A stretch of DNA of 64,000 nucleotides from positions 162,532 through 226,531 of the forward strand of contig JAKSRJ010000001.1 in the NCBI GenBank assembly GCA_024403715.1, read 5' to 3'. Both the position numbers and the translations under genes were made by a program. A model generated the notes under the pieces. The model saw nothing but the letters and a program-made list of their open reading frames with translations, was not told where the DNA came from and made no database searches. This stretch comes from Saccharofermentans sp. (GTDB lineage: Bacteria > Bacillota > Clostridia > Saccharofermentanales > Saccharofermentanaceae). This document shows positions 43,143 through 52,429 of the stretch, one piece after another. The stretch's first letter is position 1, and each line of letters opens with the position of its first letter.

Positions 43143-44228
43143 ATGAGCAAGATAATTCTTACCGGTGACAGACCAACAGGTAAACTTCATTTGGGACACT
43201 ATGTAGGTTCCTTGAGAAGAAGAGTCGAGCTTCAGAATTCTGGCGAATACGAGAAGATTTTTATCATGATTGCCGATGCACAGGCACTTACTGATAATTT
43301 TGATAATCCAGGTAAGATTAGAGAGAATATTATCGAGGTTGCACTTGATTATTTATCCGCTGGACTTGATCCTGAGAAGACTAATATTTTTATTCAGTCT
43401 GAGATTAATGAACTTACAGAGCTTTCTTTTTACTACATGAATCTCGTTACAGTAAGCAGACTTCAGCGTAACCCTACTGTTAAGTCTGAGATTCAGCTTA
43501 GAAATTTTGAGACATCTATTCCAGTTGGATTCTTCTGCTATCCAATAAGCCAGGCAGCTGATATCACAGCTTTTAAGGCTACAGTAGTTCCTGTAGGTGT
43601 TGATCAGCTCCCAATGATTGAGCAGACTCGTGAGATTGTTAATAAGTTTAATTCTACATACGGTGAAGTTCTTGTAGAGCCACAGGCCCTTATTCCAGAG
43701 AATGCAGTATGCTGCCGTCTTCCTGGTACTGATGGTAAGGCTAAGATGAGTAAGTCTCTTGGCAACTGTATTTACCTTAGTGATACACCAGAGGATGTTA
43801 AGAAGAAGGTTATGAGCATGTATACAGATCCTAACCATCTTAAAGTAACTGATCCAGGTTCAATCGAGGGTAACACAGTATTTACTTATCTCGACGCTTT
43901 CTGTAAGGACGAGCATTTCGAGAAGTATTGTCCAGATTATAAGAATCTTGATGAGATGAAGGATCACTACCAGCGTGGCGGTCTCGGCGATGTTAAGGTT
44001 AAGAAGCTCTTAATTAATGTTCTTGAGGAAGAGCTTGCTCCAATCAGAGCAAGAAGAGCTGAGCTTGAGCAGAATATCCCTTATGTGCTCGAGGTTTTGA
44101 AGAAGGGTACACAGGCTGCTCACGTAGAGGCAACAAAGACTCTTAATGAAGTACGCGCTGCTATGAAGATTAACTACTTCGATGATCAGGCTTTGATTGA
44201 ATCTTGGGAGAAGAAGTTCCAGGGTTAA
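43143..44228 (+). CDS. trpS: Tryptophanyl-tRNA synthetase
   Basis: This class I synthetase charges tRNA-Trp. The 361-residue protein has the HIGH-type motif HLGHYVGS near residue 17, [24 protein letters not shown], and KMSKSLGN near 202. TTTGGAGGG lies 5 nt before the ATG. No T-box leader fits in the 84-nt gap upstream. A methyltransferase gene follows 5 nt after the stop. Confidence 0.97.
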   Translation: MSKIILTGDRPTGKLHLGHYVGSLRRRVELQNSGEYEKIFIMIADAQALTDNFDNPGKIRENIIEVALDYLSAGLDPEKTNIFIQSEINELTELSFYYMNLVTVSRLQRNPTVKSEIQLRNFETSIPVGFFCYPISQAADITAFKATVVPVGVDQLPMIEQTREIVNKFNSTYGEVLVEPQALIPENAVCCRLPGTDGKAKMSKSLGNCIYLSDTPEDVKKKVMSMYTDPNHLKVTDPGSIEGNTVFTYLDAFCKDEHFEKYCPDYKNLDEMKDHYQRGGLGDVKVKKLLINVLEEELAPIRARRAELEQNIPYVLEVLKKGTQAAHVEATKTLNEVRAAMKINYFDDQALIESWEKKFQG

Positions 44229-44233
44229 TATTT

Positions 44234-44863
44234 ATGGCACAGTATTATTTCGATCCAGATCCAGTAGCACCATCTAATAAGAAACACGTAGAGTATCGTG
44301 TTAATGGCTTGAACTTCAAGTTTGTAACTGACTCCGCTGTTTTTTGTAAGACATGTGTCGATAAGGGCACAGATCTCATGATTCAGACTACAATAGACGA
44401 CATTAAGAAGCGTGGTGCAGGACGTAACGAGAGACTTTTGGACCTTGGATGTGGATGGGGTGTAGTTGGTATCGTAATGAAGTCTATCTTCACTTTGTTT
44501 GATGTTACTTGTGTTGACGTTAATTCTAGAGCAGTTAGCCTTGCAAAGGAGAATGCAGGTCTTAATCCTAAGAAGCCAGATAGAATTTTGGTTAGTGACA
44601 TTTTATCCGCTCTTCCTGAAGATGATCTTTATGATACAGTTATGACTAATCCGCCAGTACGTGCTGGTAAAGCTACTGTATTTGCATTTTATGAGCAGGC
44701 TAAGGCGCATATGAAGGATGGAGCTGCTATTTATGTCGTTTTGCAGCGTAAGCAAGGCGCAGATTCTACTAAGAAAAAACTTCAGGAGCTCTTTGGTAAC
44801 TGCGAAGTGCTATCTATTGATGGTGGCTATCGCGTAATGAAGTCAGTTAAGACAGAGGTATAA
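44234..44863 (+). CDS. Class I SAM methyltransferase, RsmC/YbxB type
   Basis: The 209-residue protein has the RsmC-like C-terminal fold: FVTDSAVFCKTCVDKGT, SAM motif LLDLGCGWGVVGI near 78, and the catalytic NPP motif in MTNPPVRAGK near 144, followed by VVLQRKQGA. RsmC methylates a guanine N2 of 16S rRNA; single-domain relatives (YbxB) are widespread in Firmicutes. I start it at ATG 44234, after the trpS stop. An in-frame start inside trpS would be longer but lacks the family N terminus. Confidence 0.87.
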   Translation: MAQYYFDPDPVAPSNKKHVEYRVNGLNFKFVTDSAVFCKTCVDKGTDLMIQTTIDDIKKRGAGRNERLLDLGCGWGVVGIVMKSIFTLFDVTCVDVNSRAVSLAKENAGLNPKKPDRILVSDILSALPEDDLYDTVMTNPPVRAGKATVFAFYEQAKAHMKDGAAIYVVLQRKQGADSTKKKLQELFGNCEVLSIDGGYRVMKSVKTEV

Positions 44864-45838
44864 ATGCTTCCATTTCCATTTGATGTATCGCTTTTTATGT
44901 TTTTCATCTATAGCGTAGTTGGATGGATTGTCGAGGTGTGCTATTACGGTGTAACTGAAGGTAAGTTTATTAATCGTGGGTTCCTTTTTGGCCCAATGTG
45001 TCCTGTATACGGCTTAGGCTTTTATGGCGTTATCTGGTTTTTCTTACCGCTTATGGATAATTTTCCAGCTCTGTTTTTTGGTTCTGCGATTATTTGTACT
45101 GCCGTAGAGCTTCTTGCTGGTGTAATCTTATACGCTATCTTCCACTTAAGATGGTGGGACTACTCTGAATATAAGTTTAACTTTAAGGGTTTTATCTGCT
45201 TAAGATTTACTATCTACTGGGGTATAGCATGTTCACTAGGTATGCATGTGTTACATCCTGCTGTTAGTGCTTTTATAAACATCTTACCTTTCTATGTAAG
45301 AATTGCTTTGTTAGCTATTATGTCAGCACTTTTGCTTGTTGACATTATCCTTACAGTTACAGCGATTATCGGCTTTAATAAGAAGGTTCAATTTTTATCT
45401 AAGATGTCAGGTGGTTTTTTGAAGGTATCTGATAACTTAGGCCAAAAGATTTACGGTACAGTAGATACCATCGTTACTAAGACAACTCCAGCCGTAGAGA
45501 CTACTACTAATACTTATGCCGAGTATAAGGAACTATATTCAAGCCATCGTAAAGAGGAGCGAGAGCTATCTAAGAAGCATCGTGCCCAGGAGAGGGAGCT
45601 TATTGCTAGGTATGTTAACGAAGGCAAGCAGGGTATTACTAATACTTCTAAGGAAGCTCTCGATAAGTCTAAGGAGGCTCTCGTCAGATTTAGAAAGCTT
45701 CTACCTGAGATTAAGCTCGCATCTAGAATTCGTGTCTCACGTAATGACGCTGATGCAGAGTCTATTTGGATGCTCCAGGCTCATTACGCTGATATGATTG
45801 GGGCTGATTCAGACGAGTATATTTTCGAAGACGAATAA
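44864..45838 (+). CDS. CmpB-type 'putative ABC transporter permease' membrane protein
   Basis: The 324-residue protein opens with FFIYSVVGWIVEVCYYGVTEGKFINRGFLFGPMCPVYG, the hallmark of the CmpB family (PF06541). About six helices occupy residues 1-170. The C-terminal 150 residues are a soluble, highly charged helical tail (KEERELSKKHRAQERELIARY). Despite the family name no transport function has been shown. The start codon directly follows the methyltransferase stop, with GAGGT overlapping it. Confidence 0.82.
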   Translation: MLPFPFDVSLFMFFIYSVVGWIVEVCYYGVTEGKFINRGFLFGPMCPVYGLGFYGVIWFFLPLMDNFPALFFGSAIICTAVELLAGVILYAIFHLRWWDYSEYKFNFKGFICLRFTIYWGIACSLGMHVLHPAVSAFINILPFYVRIALLAIMSALLLVDIILTVTAIIGFNKKVQFLSKMSGGFLKVSDNLGQKIYGTVDTIVTKTTPAVETTTNTYAEYKELYSSHRKEERELSKKHRAQERELIARYVNEGKQGITNTSKEALDKSKEALVRFRKLLPEIKLASRIRVSRNDADAESIWMLQAHYADMIGADSDEYIFEDE

Positions 45839-45856
45839 TTTATAAGGAGAAAAAAT

Positions 45857-46699
45857 ATGTCAGCATGTGATTCATGTCCATCAAAGAATGGCTGTACTTC
45901 CCAGGATACCTGTGGTAAGAAAAATGCTCCTACATTTGAGCCAATGAATAGTAATTCTTCTATCAAGAAGGTTATTGGTATCGCTAGTGGTAAAGGCGGC
46001 GTAGGTAAGTCTTTTGTTACTACAACACTAGCAGTAAAGCTTGCATCTCAGGGCCTTAAGGTAGGTATCATGGATGCAGATATTACAGGTCCATCTATTC
46101 CTAGAGCATTTGGCTTGAAGGAGATGCTTACATCGACAGATGAGAACCATATTATTCCTGCTACAACTATGGGCGGAATTAAGGTTGTAAGTCTTAACTT
46201 GCTGCTTGAAGATGAGACTGCTCCTGTTATTTGGAGAGGACCTGTTATTTCTGGTCTAGTTCGTCAGTTCTGGACAGATGTTGATTGGGGCATGCTCGAT
46301 GTATTGCTTATCGATATGCCTCCAGGAACAGGTGATGTTCCTCTTACTGTATTCCAGTCCATCCCACTTGATGGTTTGGTGTTAGTATCAACACCTCAGG
46401 ATTTGGTTTCTATGATTGTGTCTAAGGCGCAGAACATGGCTTCTATGATGAAGGTTAATATCCTAGGTCTTGTTGAGAACATGAGCTATACAGTTTGCCC
46501 TCATTGTAATGAGAAGATTTCCCTTTTTGGTAATGACATGGCTTTGAAGAGAGCTGCTAACGCAGCAAACTTGGAAATCTTAGATAAGATGCCATTAGAT
46601 CCTGAGATGACAGGACTTGTCGACGAGGGTGAAGCAGAAAGCTTGAAGCTCGATGAGATTTTAAATAACACTTATGGAGCAATAAAAGCTTTGTTATGA
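45857..46699 (+). CDS. mrp: Mrp/NBP35-family Fe-S cluster carrier ATPase
   Basis: This is a P-loop ATPase that carries Fe-S clusters to target proteins. The 280-residue protein has an N-terminal Cys cluster (CDSCPSKNGC, CGKKN), the deviant Walker A GKGGVGKSF near residue 47, MDADITGPS, DMPPGTGD, and the cluster-bridging CPHC near 213-216. Carriers of this type suit a cell with as many Fe-S proteins as the 10-23 kb block encodes. It overlaps the next gene by 4 nt (ATGA). Confidence 0.93.
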   Translation: MSACDSCPSKNGCTSQDTCGKKNAPTFEPMNSNSSIKKVIGIASGKGGVGKSFVTTTLAVKLASQGLKVGIMDADITGPSIPRAFGLKEMLTSTDENHIIPATTMGGIKVVSLNLLLEDETAPVIWRGPVISGLVRQFWTDVDWGMLDVLLIDMPPGTGDVPLTVFQSIPLDGLVLVSTPQDLVSMIVSKAQNMASMMKVNILGLVENMSYTVCPHCNEKISLFGNDMALKRAANAANLEILDKMPLDPEMTGLVDEGEAESLKLDEILNNTYGAIKALL

Positions 46700-47223
46700 G
46701 ACGCTTTGTTGCTGTAAGTCTGATTCTAAATATTCTAGTTTGCCTGTTGGTAGGTTGTGCTAAGGATGTCAGTGTTGAAGACTGCATAGGAGGGATAGAT
46801 TACTCCTCTTCAATGTCAGCATTGATGTATGAGCAGATAGCTGGTGAGGAAGAAGGCTTTTACGGTATACAATATCATGAAGTTATAGATATTAATGGAA
46901 TTACGGCGCAGACGGATATTCCAGTCGTTCTTTATTTCTATTCTTCTTCTGCAACTGGTTCACAAAGCCTTACTGCAGGAGTAGAGGATTTAGCTCAGAC
47001 ATTATCAGGGCAGGTTCTATTTGTGTCTATTGACGGAGTAGAAGCAGATGAAGTAAGTACAGCGTACCAGCTAGCAGGCTATCCTGAGTTTATTCTAATT
47101 AGAGATGGCGCTAGAGTTGCTACTTTCGAAGGATATAACTACGAGTACTGGGATATCAACGATGTAACTTGGTGGCTTGAAGACTACGGCTTTACGCCGG
47201 ATATGAGTTTGTTGGAGGGATAA
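46696..47223 (+). CDS. Thioredoxin-fold lipoprotein without the CxxC motif
   Basis: The 175-residue protein has a signal peptide with lipobox LVGC (Cys near 21). Residues about 60-150 read as a thioredoxin fold: DIPVVLYFYSSSATGSQSL where the CxxC would stand, FVSIDGVEADEVSTAYQLAGYPEFILIRDG with the cis-Pro equivalent in YPEF, and a closing helix. The active-site cysteines are absent, so it cannot act as a disulfide reductase and is more likely a binding protein or chaperone. The start overlaps mrp by 4 nt and ispF follows immediately after the stop. Confidence 0.7.
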   Translation: MRRFVAVSLILNILVCLLVGCAKDVSVEDCIGGIDYSSSMSALMYEQIAGEEEGFYGIQYHEVIDINGITAQTDIPVVLYFYSSSATGSQSLTAGVEDLAQTLSGQVLFVSIDGVEADEVSTAYQLAGYPEFILIRDGARVATFEGYNYEYWDINDVTWWLEDYGFTPDMSLLEG

Positions 47224-47727
47224 ATGGAATACGAATTTTTCTCAACTATTGGTCAGGATAGCCATAGATTTGAAGAAGGTATTTTAGATAGCGCGTCTAA
47301 TAACATTATGCTAGGTGGAGTAGCAATTCCTTATGAGCGTCAGTTTCAGGCAAACTCAGATGGAGACGTGGTTTTGCACGCTATTACAAATGCGATTTCT
47401 GGAGCAACAGGAGTTAATGTCTTAGGTGGCGCTGCTGATAAAATTTGCTTAGAGCAGGGGATTAAGGATTCATCCGTCTATATTGCGGAGGCAATGAAGA
47501 ATCTAGGCGAGAATAAGATCATTCATGTATCTATGACAATCGAGTGTTTAAGACCTAAGCTTAAGGCCTATATTCCTGCTATGAAGGCTCGTGTAGGTGA
47601 ACTTCTGGGAATAGAAGCATCTCGTGTTGGTATTACTGCAACAACAGGAGAGGGGTTAACTGAATTTGGAAGAGGTGAAGGTGTACAAGTTTTTGTAATC
47701 ATGTCTTTTAAGAGAGGTGTGACTTGA
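47224..47727 (+). CDS. ispF: 2-C-methyl-D-erythritol 2,4-cyclodiphosphate synthase, variant IspF
   Basis: IspF closes CDP-ME 2-phosphate to MEcPP in the MEP isoprenoid pathway. The 167-residue protein keeps the zinc ligands (DSH in GQDSHRF, His in DGDVVLHAI) and the C-terminal ITATTGEGLTEFGRGEG. It differs from the textbook family: the HAxTDAxxGA motif is HAITNAISGA, and GDIG-x-x-FPDTD, which binds the substrate, reads VNVLGGAAD. This may be a Clostridia-type subfamily. ispD is encoded 2.5 kb away on the other strand. Confidence 0.82.
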   Translation: MEYEFFSTIGQDSHRFEEGILDSASNNIMLGGVAIPYERQFQANSDGDVVLHAITNAISGATGVNVLGGAADKICLEQGIKDSSVYIAEAMKNLGENKIIHVSMTIECLRPKLKAYIPAMKARVGELLGIEASRVGITATTGEGLTEFGRGEGVQVFVIMSFKRGVT

Positions 47728-50228
47728 TGAGTATTAAGATGCCTGCTTGGAGTAAAATAAAGAAGATTAATCTCGTAATTACAGCCTTAATTGGTATTGT
47801 ATTAATAATTGCGATGAGTTTACCAGCTAAGGCTTTTTATTCTAAGAACTCAGAATTTACTCCATATGATTATATGATGCATCTTGAATCTGGTAATAGC
47901 GTTACATCTCCATTAATACGAACAACGTATGGAAATACAATTAGAAGTGTGAATATTCTACTTGGAACTAATTCTAGAATTAATGAAGGCGATTTGGTAG
48001 TTGAGCTAATTAAAGATAGTGAAGTACTAGAAACATGGAGCCTTAGCACAGAGGATATACCAGATTTAAACTTTTATGTTTTTAATACTACTTCCGTTGT
48101 TAAATTTGAAAACGGAAGTGATTATTCCATCAGAGTAACAGATTATTATGAAGGTGATAATGGCCTATCTGTTGGAATGTCCCTGGGCAATATTATCTGC
48201 AGTATGGTTAAGTCATATAATGGTGCTCTTGCGAGTAGAATGCATGTTGTATTGTCTGTTTTTGTTATTGCAGTTTTGGCGTTCCTTTGCCTTAAAACTA
48301 ATTTATTGGACTTACCATCATATAAGCTAATCATTGGCTGTGTTATATCTTTTATTGCTATTTGCATATTTCAATTCGATGTTCTACAAACGACAAGTAA
48401 AGATCTCGTTGTAAAGACTAATCCTGATATTTCTTTAAGACAGACAATCGAGCCTGGGGAAGAGTCAGAGTTTTCTTTTGTTGCTGATGATAGTTTTACT
48501 AGTTTGGGATTTTGGACATACGGTGATAATTTAACGGAGTATCTTGTAACTCTAGTTAATGAATCAACAGGGGCAACGTATTTTGTTAACTCAGAAATTA
48601 ATATTACTCAGAGAAGACAATTACCGGGAGTTCCTGGAATCGTGTTGAATTATGATGCATCACTGATCCCAAATGAATTATTTGAAGAAGGACAGTATTC
48701 ACTAAAAATTATTAATACTAGTCCAGATGTCAATCTTGATATTGGACTTGCTAATGAAGGGGACAATTCTAGTAATGCTACGATAGCTGTATCACTTGTT
48801 AAGGCTTCCTTTTTGGCTAATTACATTGCTTTAGGTTCTATAGTTTTTATAGTATTGTATCTAGCATCAGTTTACTATTTCAGATGTAAGAATAAACTTA
48901 ATGAATATAGTTTCTTTATCATCTCGGTAATACCTCTTTCGATAGTTTATTTAGTGCTATTTCAGCCGTTAAATGTTCCAGATGCTGAAGCACATTTTGT
49001 TTCTGCTTACCATCTATCAAATCTATTTTTGGGCGTTAGCGGGGATAAGGAATGGATGCTGCGCGCTTGTGATTCCTTGTATTACAATAAGTATGACTGG
49101 TGGAATCCTGCACCAAATCCTAGCTTTCAGCATATAGGTTATGCAATAAATCATATTTTTGATAAGGCTGGCGATACAAGTTTGGTAGTTGGATTTCCTG
49201 ACTATAGTAAGATGAAGTACTATTCTTTGTTCAATTGGTTGCCTCAGGCTTTGGGGTTGACTATTGGGCGTTTGATAGGGGCTAATCCTATTATTACAAT
49301 CTATTTAGCTCGTATGCTTATATTGTTCGTTTATATCTTTGCGTGTGCTCGAGCTATATGGAATACTCCAGTGGGAAAATTCATTTTTTGTTCCATTGCT
49401 TTACTACCAACCAATCTCATGCTAAGTTCATCTTTTTCTTATGATTGCATGTTTTTAATCGTATCTCTAAATTTCATAGCTATTATTTTGAAATTGCGAA
49501 ATAGGATTACACGTGGTTCGATAATCGAAGCTATAATTTGGGCAATTCTACTTGGAAGTATAAAAGGAGGAGGAGCTTTGGTTCTTCTTCCTTTGGCGCT
49601 ACTAATAATCAAGAAAGATAAGAAATCTATCATTACAGTAGTAAGTATTCTTGCTGCAAGTGGATTAGCAGTTCTTTTGTTCAATAAAATACTTGCTCCA
49701 GATGAGTTATTCCAATTTGGAAGCGAAGGAGATGGTAATTATCAGGCGGGATTTGCTTTGGCAAATCCAATAGAGTATTTGCGATTGAGTGTTAGATCAT
49801 ATTTGATATCTATTAATAGTTATAGCGAGCAAATACTAGGTTCAGTTCTGTCTTGGTTGGAATCAACTATTCCAAGTGTAATCGTATTCATTATGGCTGG
49901 ATTAACTATTTTGGGAGCTTGTTTTGCTCAAGATGAATTTGAATTAAGCAAAAAGGATAAAGCACTTATAACTATACCTATTATCATCTCAATAGTATCA
50001 ACACCAGCAATGCTTTTAAGTTATACAAAGCTAGGTAGTTACATGGTTAGCGGAATACAGGGAAGATATTTCAGTTCTATATTCCCTCTGGTATTACTAT
50101 TAGTAGCAGGTTATGTAGGAAAGATTACTGATAGAGAAGGTAGCTTTATGAATAAGATGTATAAGCTATACGCTCCTGTACTAGGAATAACAGTATACTA
50201 TTTATTGAGAACTTATCTAATTAGATAA
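47727..50228 (+). CDS. DUF2142-family polytopic membrane protein
   Basis: The 833-residue protein has an N-terminal helix, a large extracytoplasmic beta-rich region (about 30-150 and 230-360) and some dozen helices (about 375-830). FQPLNVPDAEAHFVSAYHLSN near residue 417 is the DUF2142 signature, part of the GT-C-like group linked to surface polysaccharide synthesis. The start ATG 47727 overlaps the ispF stop (TGATG). Its tail overlaps the ispD tail by 12 nt on the opposite strand. Confidence 0.83.
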   Translation: MSIKMPAWSKIKKINLVITALIGIVLIIAMSLPAKAFYSKNSEFTPYDYMMHLESGNSVTSPLIRTTYGNTIRSVNILLGTNSRINEGDLVVELIKDSEVLETWSLSTEDIPDLNFYVFNTTSVVKFENGSDYSIRVTDYYEGDNGLSVGMSLGNIICSMVKSYNGALASRMHVVLSVFVIAVLAFLCLKTNLLDLPSYKLIIGCVISFIAICIFQFDVLQTTSKDLVVKTNPDISLRQTIEPGEESEFSFVADDSFTSLGFWTYGDNLTEYLVTLVNESTGATYFVNSEINITQRRQLPGVPGIVLNYDASLIPNELFEEGQYSLKIINTSPDVNLDIGLANEGDNSSNATIAVSLVKASFLANYIALGSIVFIVLYLASVYYFRCKNKLNEYSFFIISVIPLSIVYLVLFQPLNVPDAEAHFVSAYHLSNLFLGVSGDKEWMLRACDSLYYNKYDWWNPAPNPSFQHIGYAINHIFDKAGDTSLVVGFPDYSKMKYYSLFNWLPQALGLTIGRLIGANPIITIYLARMLILFVYIFACARAIWNTPVGKFIFCSIALLPTNLMLSSSFSYDCMFLIVSLNFIAIILKLRNRITRGSIIEAIIWAILLGSIKGGGALVLLPLALLIIKKDKKSIITVVSILAASGLAVLLFNKILAPDELFQFGSEGDGNYQAGFALANPIEYLRLSVRSYLISINSYSEQILGSVLSWLESTIPSVIVFIMAGLTILGACFAQDEFELSKKDKALITIPIIISIVSTPAMLLSYTKLGSYMVSGIQGRYFSSIFPLVLLLVAGYVGKITDREGSFMNKMYKLYAPVLGITVYYLLRTYLIR

Positions 50229-50969
50229 GTAGCCAAGCAAAGACTTAGCTAGATTAATGTCCTCAGGGGTTGTAATTTTGATATTAGAATATGATCCCTG
50301 AGCGATTTTTACATCATAACCACACATCTCGGCAAGGGATACATCGTCTGTACATTTAATATCTGGATTAGCACTGATTGTTTTTGCAAAACAGTCAATA
50401 AGTGTGCTGTATCTGAAATTCTGTGGCGTCTGAGCTTCATATAGGTAATCTCTGTCTAGTGTCTTATCGATAGTAATACCGTCAGCTCTTAATAGCTTGA
50501 TAGTATTCTTGGCTTTCACCGCAGCGACACTTACATCGCATTCTTCTAATGAATCAAGACAGTTTTTAAGAGTCTTAGAATCAATTAGACATCTCGCCAT
50601 ATCGTGAACAAATACAGGTGAATTATCCTTAGGTGGATTCTCTAATGAAGATAGAGCCTGAACTCCGTTATTAACTGACTTCGCTCTAGTGTCAGAACCT
50701 AGAACAATTCTCTCTACGTAAGAATAAGCATCATTACTGGATACTACCTTCTTAATATCATCAATTAAATCTTCGCTTGTCGCGATAACTCCATGAAGCC
50801 TGATGCCAAGAAGTTCAGAAAATCTGGAAAAAGCAATCAGAGTCCTCTCTAGAACAGTAACCCCATCAACTTCCATAAATAGTTTGTTAGTTGTCGACTT
50901 CATTCGAGATCCACTTCCAGCAGCAGGGAAGATGATATATAAATCTTTACGATTAAGAGAACAGGACAT
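50217..50969 (-). CDS. ispD: 2-C-methyl-D-erythritol 4-phosphate cytidylyltransferase IspD
   Basis: IspD makes CDP-ME from MEP and CTP. The 250-residue protein has the nucleotidyltransferase motif FPAAGSGSRMKSTTNKLF near the N terminus, GSDTRAKSVNNG, VFVHDMARCLI, and LYEAQTPQNFRYSTL. DMARC stands where DAARP is usual. The start is ATG 50969 with GGAGG 6 nt upstream; it overlaps the radA end by 17 nt, suggesting coupled expression from radA. Confidence 0.92.
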   Translation of the reverse strand: MSCSLNRKDLYIIFPAAGSGSRMKSTTNKLFMEVDGVTVLERTLIAFSRFSELLGIRLHGVIATSEDLIDDIKKVVSSNDAYSYVERIVLGSDTRAKSVNNGVQALSSLENPPKDNSPVFVHDMARCLIDSKTLKNCLDSLEECDVSVAAVKAKNTIKLLRADGITIDKTLDRDYLYEAQTPQNFRYSTLIDCFAKTISANPDIKCTDDVSLAEMCGYDVKIAQGSYSNIKITTPEDINLAKSLLGYLSN

Positions 50970-52350
50970 CTGCGGCCTCCGATACATTATCAACAAGTAA
51001 GAATTCTATACCATTATTACTCTTAACAGCATTTCTACAGCTTGATGGTAGGACAATATTCTTGATTCCAAGTCTTTGAGCTTCGCTGATTCGAGCTGCT
51101 AGCGAAGATACAGGACGAAGTTCGCCAGATAAACCAACCTCGCCTAAAACCATAGTATTAGCTTTAAGGGGTATCCCTCTGTTAGACGATACTACAGCTG
51201 AGATAATAGCTAAGTCGCATGCTGGATCAGTAATTCTTAATCCACCAATAACGTTAATGAATACATCCTTAGAATTAAGGTTAAGCTTAAATTGTTGTTC
51301 GGTAACTGCTAAAAGCATAGCGGTTCTAGATCTATCAGGACCAGATGTCATTCTTTGTGGAGTACCATAACAAGTATCAGCAGCTAATGCTTGAATCTCG
51401 ACAGTTAATGCTCTTGCACCCTCCATAGCTGAAGTAATAGCAGAACCAGGGGCTTCTAGAGGTCTTCCCATTACCATCAATGCGAAGTTGCTGTCTACTG
51501 CCTGAAGTCCGCTTTGAGTCATCTCAAAAAATGCGAGCTCACCAGATCTTCCGAATCTGTTCTTAACAGATCTTAGGATTCTATAAGAACCAGTATTATC
51601 TCCCTCAAAGTAAAGTACAGTATCTACCATATGCTCTAAGGTCTTAGGCCCTGCAATTGAGCCTTCCTTGGTTACATGACCTACAAGAATAATAGGAAGA
51701 TTATTAGACTTAGCAATTCTAATTAATCCAGCCGTAACCTCACGAGCTTGAGTAACGCTTCCAGGAGTACCGTTAACATTTTCAGAATACAAAGTCTGGA
51801 TAGAATCAATAATACAAAGTGATGGCTTAGTATTCTTAAGCTCTTCTGCAATAATCTCAAAGCTTGTCTGAGCACAGATAATAATTCTATCGCTCTTAAT
51901 TCCAAGGCGGTCTGCTCGCATCTTAATCTGAGCAGGAGATTCCTCGCCGGATACATATAAGATATCTTCATTAGAACCAAAAGAGTTAGCTAATTGAAGA
52001 AGAATAGTGGATTTACCAATTCCTGGTTCACCACCAACTAAAGTAACGGAACCATTAGTAATCCCACCACCAAATAACTCGTCTAATTGAGATATACCAG
52101 TCTTAAATCTGACGTAATCTTCTTTGCCTGCATCATTAAGGCGAACCGTCTCTTGGCGATTTGTCCATGAGTAACCAGCAGCCTTAAAAGCTGGGGAATC
52201 TATCTTAGTATTAGAAGTGGATGATGAGCCTGTTACTGTCGTGGATTCTACAAGAGAATTCCACGCGCCACAGCCAGGACACTTACCCATCCATCCTGAA
52301 GTCTCATATCCACATTCTTTACAGAAAAATGTTGTTTTCTTTTTAGCCAT
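50953..52350 (-). CDS. radA: DNA repair protein RadA
   Basis: RadA is a RecA-like helicase that drives branch migration. The 465-residue protein has the N-terminal zinc finger (CKECGYETSGWMGKCPGC), Walker A GGEPGIGKST near residue 97, the RadA signature KNRFG, and the C-terminal Lon-like domain (GGLRITDPACDLAI, LSGELRPVS). There is no ribosome site; TATACT lies 6 nt before the ATG, so the mRNA may be leaderless. Confidence 0.96.
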   Translation of the reverse strand: MAKKKTTFFCKECGYETSGWMGKCPGCGAWNSLVESTTVTGSSSTSNTKIDSPAFKAAGYSWTNRQETVRLNDAGKEDYVRFKTGISQLDELFGGGITNGSVTLVGGEPGIGKSTILLQLANSFGSNEDILYVSGEESPAQIKMRADRLGIKSDRIIICAQTSFEIIAEELKNTKPSLCIIDSIQTLYSENVNGTPGSVTQAREVTAGLIRIAKSNNLPIILVGHVTKEGSIAGPKTLEHMVDTVLYFEGDNTGSYRILRSVKNRFGRSGELAFFEMTQSGLQAVDSNFALMVMGRPLEAPGSAITSAMEGARALTVEIQALAADTCYGTPQRMTSGPDRSRTAMLLAVTEQQFKLNLNSKDVFINVIGGLRITDPACDLAIISAVVSSNRGIPLKANTMVLGEVGLSGELRPVSSLAARISEAQRLGIKNIVLPSSCRNAVKSNNGIEFLLVDNVSEAADVLFS

Positions 52351-52356
52351 GTAAAA

Positions 52357-52362
52357 AGTATA
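52357..52362 (-). promoter_or_regulatory. -10 box TATACT, 6 nt before the radA ATG (leaderless candidate)
   Basis: On the minus strand TATACT, TTTTAC, then the ATG at 52350. Confidence 0.5.
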
Positions 52363-52429
52363 TCACGGATATGGAATAAGCCGTGTCCTATTAATACACC
52401 TCAAACCTGGGAATTTTTGTAAACAGAAA

